DNA from: an uncultured Methylophaga sp.
GTDB taxonomy: Bacteria; Pseudomonadota; Gammaproteobacteria; Nitrosococcales; Methylophagaceae
Assembly (NCBI RefSeq): GCF_947259025.1
Contig: NZ_CAMYKO010000001.1
Coordinates: 62,001 to 126,000, forward strand
Direction of reading: 5' to 3'
Length of the DNA stretch: 64,000 nucleotides
Part shown: piece after piece, positions 34,928-42,893 of the stretch
How the letters are laid out: every line of letters starts with the position of its first letter
How positions within the stretch are numbered: the first letter of the stretch is position 1
Made by a program: the position numbers and the translations under genes
The notes under the pieces: generated by a model
The model's database searches: none
The model's input: the letters and a program-made list of their open reading frames with translations, nothing else
Told to the model about the DNA's origin: nothing

Positions 34928-37084
34928 TTAGAAATCAACCAGGACACCGGCCCAAACCGTTCTTTCGATATTGGGGCGGGCACCAAACGGGCTGCGAGAG
35001 ATGATTTCCTGTCTGTCGAACAGGTTTTCCACTTTCACAAACACTTCCGGTCCCGCAGTGAACTGATAACGGCTGATCAGATCAACGGTGGTCAGCGCGT
35101 CGGTTTCATCAAAGCTGCTGCTGGTTTTGTTACAACCGGCCACGGCACAGGTTTCATCGATGTATTTCACCACGGCATAGTTGTTCCAGCCGCTGTTGTG
35201 TTCCAGACCTACACGCAGGCTGGCAATGTTTTCAGGGATGCTCTGCAGTGTCAGGCCGTCTTCAGCACCACCCTGATCCGAAGTTTCGGCATCGGTGTAG
35301 GTGTACATCAGATCCACCGGGATATCGAAATCACCTGCTGTGAAAAGCGCACCGGCCAGGAATTCCAGACCTTTGACCTCAGCACCACCCAGCGTTTCAG
35401 AACCCGATGTCTGTCCACTGCTGCAGGGGTTACCCACAGAACATTGTTCAGCAAAGTTTTTGAAATCACTGTAGAAGGCAATCGCTTCAGAGTAGAACAT
35501 GCCGTTATTGAAACGCACGCCCAGTTCCCAATTATCACTGGTTTCCGGCTCATCACCATCATTGGCACCGCCACCCAGCGGGGTCATACCCTCATGGAAG
35601 CCTGCCAGTACCTGCCAGTTATCAGTCAGGTCGTAGGTCGCAGCGATACCGGCCATATATTCGCGGTAATCGTTTTCACGCTCTTCGTCCATAACGGTAC
35701 GCTGTGGATTAGCGTATTGATTACGTTCGGTTTCCACATCTTCCATACGCAAAGACAGGTTCAGTAACAGTCTGTCAGTGACCTGATAATCATCGGTCAG
35801 CCACAGGCTGAAGGCATCGGCTTCTTCATAGCGGTTATCACCACCGGTTGGCTGAATTGAACTGGCATAGACGAGGTTGCCATTAACCTGATCATAAACA
35901 TCCACTGGCTGATAACGATCCATTTCATCATGGTGAACACGGGCACCGAAGTTCAGATCGTGGTCACCCAGTAACCAGTTAAAGTTGGCCTGAACACCGC
36001 GTGATTCATAGGCGCGGTTGTTGTTTTTGTATCCCAGACCGGCCACATCACGAGTGCCGTCAAGAATGGCCTGAGCATTAGCGTTACCGCCATTGGCATC
36101 ATCCAGAATATTTTCACCGGTTTCCGGATTAACACCATCAAACTTGAACCAGTTACGGTTAAATTTGTTGTGGTAAACGGTCACTGTAGAAGTCAGGTTA
36201 TCTGTCCAGTTAAATACGTGGCTGAGATTAATACCGGTGTGGTCATTATCCATTTCGTCGATATGGGTCAGACCGTAACGACGGTTTTCGTCGCGACGGA
36301 AATCAACATCGGTGAGACCGGCATAGGTTTCATCCGAGTTTTCCATTGAACGCTGGATCTTGAACAAGAATTTATTACGCTCGCCTTCCCAGGACAGCTT
36401 GGCGACATAGTCTTCAATCTGGAAGCCGCTGTTGTCATCAAAGCGATCGATGTCTTTGTAACCCTGGTAGTGACGCTGGGCGGTTTCGATAGAGTAACCC
36501 CAGGGACCGGTTTTGCCGCCATAGTTCAGATGCAGATCAGCAGAACCACGATCATTCATCATAAACATAGCGCTGCCCTGATTGGTTTCAGGGATAGGTG
36601 TAGAGACCAGATTCACGACACCACCCACGGTTTGCGGGCCATAACGCAGCAATGGCGCGCCTTTCAGCACTTCAATCGAGTGCATACGTGAAGTGGTTGG
36701 GAAATAGTAGGCTGCAGGATTGGAGTAAGGTGCGGGGGCAATCAACACACCATCTTCCATCAGGGTAATCTTCTCACTGCGGCCGGGCGCGGCAGAGCGG
36801 ATACCAATATTAGGGCGCAGGCCAAAACCGTCCTCTTCCTGAATATAAACACCCGGCACGGTTTTCAGTACTTGATTAATATCGGTCGCCGCTTCAATGT
36901 TCAGCTGCTCATTACTGACCACTGCGGCTGAACCAGGCAATTCTCTGGCTGCATCCGAACCACCAATAACAGTCACAGTATCGAGCTCTGTGACCACAGG
37001 TGCTGACAGCGCCGCTGCAGAATAAAGGCCTGCCGAAGCCGCCAGTGCCACGCCGCTTGCCAAGATAGTGCGCTTAAATTTCAC
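34928..37084 (-). CDS. TonB-dependent outer membrane receptor (FecA-like)
   Basis: A 718-residue outer membrane receptor for a ferric complex. The signal peptide (RTILASGVALAASAGLYSAAALSA) is followed by a plug domain (DINQVLKTVPGVYIQEEDGFGLRPNIGIRS, then IEVLKGAPLLRYGPQTVGGVVNLV) and a beta-barrel ending in VWAGVLVDF with a terminal Phe. FecA-like similarity points to ferric dicitrate or another siderophore, but the substrate is not readable. A GTG at 37084 has AAAGGAAAA at 37089-37097 and gives the right signal peptide; an in-frame ATG at 37141 would add a nonsense tail. A Fur-like site lies upstream. Confidence 0.92.
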   Translation of the reverse strand: MKFKRTILASGVALAASAGLYSAAALSAPVVTELDTVTVIGGSDAARELPGSAAVVSNEQLNIEAATDINQVLKTVPGVYIQEEDGFGLRPNIGIRSAAPGRSEKITLMEDGVLIAPAPYSNPAAYYFPTTSRMHSIEVLKGAPLLRYGPQTVGGVVNLVSTPIPETNQGSAMFMMNDRGSADLHLNYGGKTGPWGYSIETAQRHYQGYKDIDRFDDNSGFQIEDYVAKLSWEGERNKFLFKIQRSMENSDETYAGLTDVDFRRDENRRYGLTHIDEMDNDHTGINLSHVFNWTDNLTSTVTVYHNKFNRNWFKFDGVNPETGENILDDANGGNANAQAILDGTRDVAGLGYKNNNRAYESRGVQANFNWLLGDHDLNFGARVHHDEMDRYQPVDVYDQVNGNLVYASSIQPTGGDNRYEEADAFSLWLTDDYQVTDRLLLNLSLRMEDVETERNQYANPQRTVMDEERENDYREYMAGIAATYDLTDNWQVLAGFHEGMTPLGGGANDGDEPETSDNWELGVRFNNGMFYSEAIAFYSDFKNFAEQCSVGNPCSSGQTSGSETLGGAEVKGLEFLAGALFTAGDFDIPVDLMYTYTDAETSDQGGAEDGLTLQSIPENIASLRVGLEHNSGWNNYAVVKYIDETCAVAGCNKTSSSFDETDALTTVDLISRYQFTAGPEVFVKVENLFDRQEIISRSPFGARPNIERTVWAGVLVDF

Positions 37085-37131
37085 TCTATTTTCCTTTCCA
37101 CGTAAATAAACACGGAATATCTTAGAGTAAA

Positions 37132-37146
37132 TGCGAATCATTGTCT
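37132..37146. promoter_or_regulatory. Fur-box-like site before the TonB-dependent receptor
   Basis: TGCGAATCATTGTCT matches the 7-1-7 Fur consensus TGATAATCATTATCA at 11 of 15 bases, about 50 bp upstream of the receptor start and just behind the tiny-gene operon. Confidence 0.65.
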
Positions 37147-37197
37147 TTACATTTATTTACATTTGTAACATTTTTGTAAATATTTGTTGTTTTTTTG

Positions 37198-37422
37198 CTA
37201 CATCAGCACACGCAAACCGGGTTGGATATGTCCTTCTGCCGGGGTATTAAACTCAAACAGGCCCTTGCTGATATCTTTGGCAAACTCGGAAAAATGATGC
37301 TCTGACATGCGCATGGTGATTGAGCCCATGGTCAGATGAATCATCTGGCAATCAGGACAATGTTGAATGGCCACAGTCGCGGACTCGAATACAGTTTGTG
37401 GGCGGCAGGCAGTAGCGGCCAT
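37198..37422 (-). CDS. Small CPDC-motif protein, Fur-linked
   Basis: A 74-residue protein with one C22-P-D-C25 motif (IQHCPDCQMIHLTMGSITMR), reminiscent of zinc ribbons or small metal-binding sites, though a second Cys pair is absent. A strong AAGGAG lies seven bases before the ATG at 37422; a longer frame that begins at 37677 overlaps other genes and is rejected. It is third in a tiny-gene operon and precedes the TonB-dependent receptor. I do not know its function; an iron or metal role is inferred from context. Confidence 0.7.
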   Translation of the reverse strand: MAATACRPQTVFESATVAIQHCPDCQMIHLTMGSITMRMSEHHFSEFAKDISKGLFEFNTPAEGHIQPGLRVLM

Positions 37423-37442
37423 GAAGTGACTCCTTGCTGGTA

Positions 37443-37703
37443 TCAATGAGGAAAAAATTCGTGCATGGAAAGCTCCGGCAATTGCCGCTGGCGGCAGTAC
37501 ATCTCCCACCAGCGTTGAGACATTTGTTGCCAGAGTTGTTTGATATCGGGTCTTTCCGACTGGGTTAACAGCAGGCGGTAATTGCGGCTGATCAGCAATG
37601 CCAGACAGGCGCTGGGCTGATGTTGATAGCGTTTGACCAATTGCTGGTTCGCCGCCAGTAATGCCTGCTGTTGCCAATCGGCTTGTGTGACGGTCTTGAT
37701 CAT
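37443..37703 (-). CDS. Unknown 86-residue protein, Fur-linked
   Basis: A basic, Trp- and Gln-rich helical protein (DWQQQALLAANQQLVKRYQH, then LWQQMSQRWWEMYCRQRQLP) ending in MHEFFPH. I do not recognise it. Its ATG overlaps the stop of the upstream 62-residue gene by four bases, and the CPDC gene follows after 20 bp, so three products are probably made together under iron control. Confidence 0.68.
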   Translation of the reverse strand: MIKTVTQADWQQQALLAANQQLVKRYQHQPSACLALLISRNYRLLLTQSERPDIKQLWQQMSQRWWEMYCRQRQLPELSMHEFFPH

Positions 37704-37888
37704 GATTGCAACGTCCTTGCTGCTGCGGATAGCAACATGCTCCAGACCGTGCGTTTGGAGGATTTATCCAGGCAATTAAAATCGGCAGCGTGCAGTTTGC
37801 CCTCCTGGATCAAGGCTTCCAGTCGGTCCTGATCAAAAGCCAGATGGATGGTGCTACTTCCCTGATTGTGGATGTGCGCTGTTTTCAT
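37700..37888 (-). CDS. Unknown 62-residue protein, first gene of the Fur-linked operon
   Basis: The short product has IHNQGSSTIHLAFDQDRLEA near the start and FNCLDKSSKRTVWSMLLSAA near the end, with one cysteine and two basic patches. No known family was recognised; it is not HemP. A good Fur-like site lies 57 bp before its start. It overlaps the next gene by four bases, which implies coupling. Confidence 0.66.
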   Translation of the reverse strand: MKTAHIHNQGSSTIHLAFDQDRLEALIQEGKLHAADFNCLDKSSKRTVWSMLLSAAARTLQS

Positions 37889-37945
37889 CTCTCACCCCGT
37901 GCTGAAAAACAGTTTGGAATGAGTATAAATACAGATTAATCTAAA

Positions 37946-37960
37946 TGCAAATCATTATCA
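37946..37960. promoter_or_regulatory. Fur-box-like site before the tiny-gene operon
   Basis: TGCAAATCATTATCA matches the Fur consensus TGATAATCATTATCA at 13 of 15 bases. It lies between the operon start (37888) and the RbgA-like gene end (38012), so it most likely serves the operon. Confidence 0.78.
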
Positions 37961-38011
37961 TTTAATAACTTCAACCTCAGATAGAACGCGGCTTCACAGC
38001 GGATTTGGCTC

Positions 38012-38929
38012 TCAACGACGCTGTTTTTTGTTTTTCCTTGCGGCTTTCTTGGCGGCTTTTTCTTCCCGAACCCGCAATACTTCAGCCCATTCTTCTTCGG
38101 TCATCGCCGGCGTTTCCCAACTGATTGGGCCCAGCTTACCGGAGCGGATTTCAGTGAGAAGAATTTTGGCTGTGCGCTCCAGATCTACCCGGCCACCGCC
38201 ACGCAGGCAACCGCGCCGGGCACCGATCATTTCCATGAGTTCCAGTCCCGTGTCAGGCAAAGCCGTCAATTCAAAACGCTGTTGCAACTGCTGGGGATAA
38301 GCCGTCATCAGATATTCCACTGCGTAGAGGGCGATATCATCATTATCGATGGCGGTTTCCTTGATAGCACCGGTCACCGCCAGGCGATAGCCGCTATGCG
38401 GGTTTTCCAGGTTGGGCCAGAGCACACCAGGGGTGTCATGCAAAACGATGCCCTGCTCCAGCTTGATGCGTTGCTGCATTTTGGTAATAGCCGGTTCATT
38501 GCCGGTTTTGGCAATGAGACGACCGGCCAGGCTGTTGATCAAGGTAGATTTACCGACATTGGGAATGCCCATGATCATCGTCTGAATTTGCTGCACACTA
38601 CTGGCTTTGCCCGGCACCATACGCTGACACAGCGTGAGCAGCTCGGCGATCCGATCCTGTTGCTGCGCGTTCATCGCCAGGGTTTTGACCGACTGTGCCT
38701 GCTCCAGATAGTCCTGCCAGAGACGAATATTGTCAGGATCAGCCAGATCGGCTTTATTGAGCACTTTGATGCAAGGCTTATTGCCACGCAGTTCAGCCAG
38801 CATCGGGTTCTGACTGCTGAAGGGAATGCGCGCATCCAGCACTTCGATGATGAGATCGACCTTGGGCAGGATCGCTTTCATCTCCTTGCTGGCCTTGTGC
38901 ATATGACCCGGATACCATTGAATGGCCAT
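38012..38929 (-). CDS. YlqF/RbgA-type ribosome biogenesis GTPase
   Basis: A 305-residue circularly permuted GTPase that assists 50S subunit maturation. The motif order confirms the permutation: G4 (VLNKADLADP) precedes G1 (GIPNVGKSTLI), and G3 (LHDTPGVLWP) follows. The N-terminus IQWYPGHMHKASKEM is the family signature. The C-terminal tail is rich in Lys/Arg (KAAKKAARKNKKQ), likely for rRNA contact. It stands alone; the Fur operon runs beyond it on the same strand. Confidence 0.94.
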   Translation of the reverse strand: MAIQWYPGHMHKASKEMKAILPKVDLIIEVLDARIPFSSQNPMLAELRGNKPCIKVLNKADLADPDNIRLWQDYLEQAQSVKTLAMNAQQQDRIAELLTLCQRMVPGKASSVQQIQTMIMGIPNVGKSTLINSLAGRLIAKTGNEPAITKMQQRIKLEQGIVLHDTPGVLWPNLENPHSGYRLAVTGAIKETAIDNDDIALYAVEYLMTAYPQQLQQRFELTALPDTGLELMEMIGARRGCLRGGGRVDLERTAKILLTEIRSGKLGPISWETPAMTEEEWAEVLRVREEKAAKKAARKNKKQRR

Positions 38930-39002
38930 TACATGTTGCCTTGCAGCCGCATGGGCTGTGAGTCTGTTCGCTGATTCATGGCCGCTATTCTAGCCCAGTT
39001 TT

Positions 39003-42000
39003 TCAGCCATCACGCAGATACTGGCTGATATCGACCTCATCGATTTGCTTGGCTGGCAGGAAACGCTGGGCATATTTGAGATATACCCCACTCTTGAGGA
39101 ACAGTTCAAACACTTCCACATCGACGTGGTCGTTCTGCACCATTTTATAAAGAATATCGAGTGCGACACTGACCGGTTTGGCCTTTTTGTATGGCCGGTC
39201 CGCAGCGGTCAGCGCTTCGTAGATATCAGCTAGCACCATGATGCGTTCCGGTGTCGACAAATCGTCTCCGGTCAGCTTACGTGGATAGCCCGTACCTTTC
39301 ATCGTTTCATGGTGAGTAGAGGCATAGCGAGGCACGCGCTTGAGCTCTTCCGGGAAAGGCAGGCTCTCAAGCATCTTGATGGTGCTGATCATGTGCTCAT
39401 TGATTTTGAAGCGGTCTTCGTCGCTCAAGGTGCCTCTGGAAATCGCGAGGTTATGCAGCTCTCCCAGGTTATACAGATAGTGCGGTACATTCATCTTGAT
39501 ACCGAACTTGGGATCGTAATCCGTGCTGTGCATGCGTTCGACCAGGTGCTCGGGGCGATCTGACAGTAGTTTTTCCTGAGCGGGCAATGGACGGTTATCC
39601 GCTTCCAGTCTGGACTTTTCACCTGATGATAAGCCCAGCCTATCGTCAAAATATCTGAGCCAGGTGATGTCCGCCAGTTGATGGAGACGGGCGACATCTT
39701 CTTCACTGATAAACTCACCGCCGACATTGGCATTGGCAATAAAGGCAAAATCATTCTGCAATTGCTGCTGCTTGTCCTGCTTGTCCTGTGCCAGCGCTGC
39801 TTGATCGGCACCCGGCTCGGCCAGTGCGATCAGGTAATCAATCTCTGCATCACGCCACAGCACTTCAAAGCGCATCCGCACCTCGTGAATACGGTTATAA
39901 ATCGTCTCCAGCTTGGTCCCTTTGTCGATAATATGCTCAGGCGTGGTGATCTTGCCGCAGTCATGCAGCCAGGCTGCCACTTCGAACTCGCGCCATTCTT
40001 CAGCATTTTTGAAAGCAAACTCGGCAAATGGGCCGTCTTGTTTATTTTCCGCTTCCGCGGCAAGCATGAAAGCCAGCTCCGGTACACGAGCGCAGTGGCC
40101 AGCGGTGTGGGGTGACTTATCGTCAATCGCCTGGGCGATAACCTTGATAAAGGCATCCAGCAGCTCTTGCTGGGCTTTTTCATGCTGCTGAATCGCTGTC
40201 GACATATTGCGCATCGATCCGGCGAGGTCACTGACTTCAACAATATTACTGGAAACGCCCTGCACCTCCTGATAGCGACGCTGGGTGATGTTTTCACTGT
40301 CCACCGCCAGTTGTCTTATCGGCCCGACAATCGGAGAAGCTAATAACCACGACACCGGCATCAGCAATAACACTGCCAGTGTGGTCAGCCAGATCGAGGT
40401 TTTGACCTTTTCCAGCCCCGGCGCAAGCACGGTATCCACAGGGGTGACAATGGCAAAGTGATCATTCTTACCTTCTGCTTCGCCAAAGGGCGTCGAAAAA
40501 ACGAAATGCTCCCGACCATCAATCGTGATTTTCTGTAAGCCGTCCGCACTGCCCTGTTGCGCGATCTGCATCAGTTCGGCATAGGGCACCGCACCCAGTT
40601 GGCGAATCATGCGTTCGCCTTGTTGCAGCCATTTGTTTTCCAGTGCCTGCCAGTGATCCGGCCCCAGCTGCTGCAGTGCCAGATTGAAGATTTCGGTCAG
40701 GCCTTCACGGGATTTATTGACCATAAAATGCAGCTGGGTGGGCATGTCAGCTTCACCGAAGTCCAGTGGCTGATGAATGTCTACATCATCAATGAAAAAC
40801 TGCGCCGCGGTGTAATTCAGAATCGGTGCAGTATCAATGGCTGCATCAGCTTCACCCTCTCGCACTGCATTGAACATAGCCCGTACGCTCTCAACCCGGA
40901 TGATCTCAATCTGTGGAAAATTGTCTTCCAGGTTATGCCCCAATGACCAGCCTTCGGGGATCGCCACTGTTTTATCGAATAACTGCTCAATGCTGCTGAT
41001 TTTTGCGGCGCCTTTAGCAGTCACCACGCCATAAGGCACCTGCAGGAATGACTCGGTGAGGTTACCCAGTAACTGCCGGTTCTGGCCGGAAAAGACCGGC
41101 TGCAGCACGTCCAGTTCTTCACTCAGGAACATCTCGCCCATTTCACTCCAGTTCAGGCCGTTGATGTAGCGAATCGGCACCCCGGTCATTGTCGAGATGT
41201 AATTCAGCACATCAATGGCATAACCATAGGGCTGTCCCGAGGCAGCGAAATTAATCGGCGGCCAGTCAATCTCATTGGAGACGGTCAGGAAATCAGTCTG
41301 CTCAATTAGCTGCTGTTGCGCCTCAGTCAGTGTCAGTTCAGGCGCCGATGGCAAAGTAGCTGTTTTTCTCGGCTTCTGATTAGAGGCAATAATTTCACCG
41401 GTTTGCTGATACAGGTAAATTTCACTGTCTGATTCCAGTTCCTGCTCATTAAGAAAGCCTGATAAGGAAGACAGGGTGATATCAATCGCCAGCACCGCTT
41501 GATTGGAGGCAATACGTGTGGAATAGGTCTCGCCCGGAGCTTGCAGGTGCTGGAATAAATAGGGATCGGTTTTGTTGACCTCGCCGGCTTCGGCATCAAC
41601 AAACCAGGGTCTTTTTCGCGGATCGTAGTCAGTGCTCTGGCTGCGGCTGTCACGCAGATTAAATTCGGCATCGTAATAGTTAAAGCGCCGTTGGCGCGCC
41701 TCGCCTTCTCCGCTGACGGTGATGGTCAGCCAGCGATCCTGAGGTTTGGCACGCAACTGGCTGCGAACCAGCGGATCGGCATCAAGGTTAACCAGTTGAT
41801 AAAAATCGCCATTGGCAAAGCCGATATAAATCCCGTAATAGAGCGGGTTACGCTGCATGGCTTCAACGAAAAGCTGGCGTGAATCTTCACTGATGGCGTT
41901 ATCACCGACAAATCGTGTGAACTGACCCAGAATACGGGTCGCTGCGGTCGCCCTGCCATCGACACCGGTGAGGTAGTCACGGGTGCTGGCCGCGGTTTTC

Positions 42001-42161
42001 TGGTACACCGCCAGGGTCGACTCGGTCGCCATAGTGGTACTGAAAAAGTACTGCAGGCTGATAGCCACCGAGGCGGTAATAATGGTCGCAACCAGGAAAA
42101 AGGCAATCACCGTCGCCCGGATCGATATACGGATAGGCTTACCCCCCAACCATGACACCAT
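39003..42161 (-). CDS. Cache/SBP_bac_3/HD-GYP membrane receptor, copy 1
   Basis: A 1052-residue membrane receptor. Membrane segments are at about 16-38 and 595-618. Between them lie a dCache sensor (about 50-250) and an amino-acid-binding-protein-like SBP_bac_3 domain (about 290-525; LTVSNEIDWPPINFAASGQP). After a HAMP linker come about 400 cytoplasmic residues with an HD-GYP phosphodiesterase: HCARVPELAFML, H733-D734-C-G-K and THHETMKGTGYP, with a long insert between. HD-GYP enzymes hydrolyse cyclic di-GMP; the active-site motifs are kept. It is a close paralog of the gene at 42877-46074. The ligand is unknown. Confidence 0.9.
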   Translation of the reverse strand: MVSWLGGKPIRISIRATVIAFFLVATIITASVAISLQYFFSTTMATESTLAVYQKTAASTRDYLTGVDGRATAATRILGQFTRFVGDNAISEDSRQLFVEAMQRNPLYYGIYIGFANGDFYQLVNLDADPLVRSQLRAKPQDRWLTITVSGEGEARQRRFNYYDAEFNLRDSRSQSTDYDPRKRPWFVDAEAGEVNKTDPYLFQHLQAPGETYSTRIASNQAVLAIDITLSSLSGFLNEQELESDSEIYLYQQTGEIIASNQKPRKTATLPSAPELTLTEAQQQLIEQTDFLTVSNEIDWPPINFAASGQPYGYAIDVLNYISTMTGVPIRYINGLNWSEMGEMFLSEELDVLQPVFSGQNRQLLGNLTESFLQVPYGVVTAKGAAKISSIEQLFDKTVAIPEGWSLGHNLEDNFPQIEIIRVESVRAMFNAVREGEADAAIDTAPILNYTAAQFFIDDVDIHQPLDFGEADMPTQLHFMVNKSREGLTEIFNLALQQLGPDHWQALENKWLQQGERMIRQLGAVPYAELMQIAQQGSADGLQKITIDGREHFVFSTPFGEAEGKNDHFAIVTPVDTVLAPGLEKVKTSIWLTTLAVLLLMPVSWLLASPIVGPIRQLAVDSENITQRRYQEVQGVSSNIVEVSDLAGSMRNMSTAIQQHEKAQQELLDAFIKVIAQAIDDKSPHTAGHCARVPELAFMLAAEAENKQDGPFAEFAFKNAEEWREFEVAAWLHDCGKITTPEHIIDKGTKLETIYNRIHEVRMRFEVLWRDAEIDYLIALAEPGADQAALAQDKQDKQQQLQNDFAFIANANVGGEFISEEDVARLHQLADITWLRYFDDRLGLSSGEKSRLEADNRPLPAQEKLLSDRPEHLVERMHSTDYDPKFGIKMNVPHYLYNLGELHNLAISRGTLSDEDRFKINEHMISTIKMLESLPFPEELKRVPRYASTHHETMKGTGYPRKLTGDDLSTPERIMVLADIYEALTAADRPYKKAKPVSVALDILYKMVQNDHVDVEVFELFLKSGVYLKYAQRFLPAKQIDEVDISQYLRDG

Positions 42162-42326
42162 CTGAGATCATCCTCTTATATTTATCAATACAGACCAGCG
42201 AAGATAATCCCTCATTACTGCTTGGTCTTGGCAGATTCTACCCAACTTTATCACACCCCGCTTGCCGTTCAGAGAACTGATTGAAGCGCTATAATGATGC
42301 CTTTTAATCAGTCCGGAAAGTTGAAG

Positions 42327-42893
42327 ATGCCTAAAGCCAGTGAGTTAAAACGCGGTATGGTGGTGGAACTGAATGATGCGCCCTATATTGTCAGCGATAT
42401 TGATATCCGCAATCCCTCATCACGTGGTGCCGCCACCTTGTACAAAGTCCGCTTCAATCATCTAAAAAGTGGCCAGAAACGCGATGAATCGCTTAAAGGC
42501 GAAGACTTTCTGAAGGACGTCGACTGCGAGAGGCGGCTGGTACAGTTCAGCTATCAGGACGGCGACAACACGGTGTTTATGGATAATGAAAGCTTCGAAC
42601 AGTTTATGATTAACAAAACTGACATCGAACAGGCTTTACCCTTTATCAGCGAAGCACTGGACAATATTGTCGCGGTATTACTCGAGGGTCAGCTCATCAC
42701 CATTGAACTGCCTGCCACGGTCGCCCTGCCCATCGTGGAGACAGCGCCGGGCATAAAAGGCGCCACCGCTGCTGCCCGAACCAAACCGGCCGTTTTGTCG
42801 ACCGGACTTGAAGTGCAGGTGCCGGAATACATCGAGACTGGCGAAGTCATCAAGATCAACACGGCCACGGCGAAGTTTATGTCGCGCGCCTGA
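42327..42893 (+). CDS. efpL: Elongation factor P-like protein EfpL (YeiP)
   Basis: A 188-residue, three-domain EF-P paralog that relieves ribosome stalling. The tip of domain I has R33 in NPSSRGAATLYK, where EF-P carries a modified lysine, matching YeiP/EfpL. The C-terminus PEYIETGEVIKINTATAKF is typical. GGAAAG at 42315-42320 supports ATG 42327 over an ATG 33 bases earlier. Its last 17 bases overlap, tail to tail, the end of an HD-GYP gene, so it sits between the two paralogs. Confidence 0.95.
   Translation: MPKASELKRGMVVELNDAPYIVSDIDIRNPSSRGAATLYKVRFNHLKSGQKRDESLKGEDFLKDVDCERRLVQFSYQDGDNTVFMDNESFEQFMINKTDIEQALPFISEALDNIVAVLLEGQLITIELPATVALPIVETAPGIKGATAAARTKPAVLSTGLEVQVPEYIETGEVIKINTATAKFMSRA

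Noticed and set aside
37423..37677. N-terminal extension of the small CPDC gene up to 37677
   Set aside because: It overlaps the 86-residue gene in another frame, and a clear AAGGAG sits before the internal ATG at 37422.
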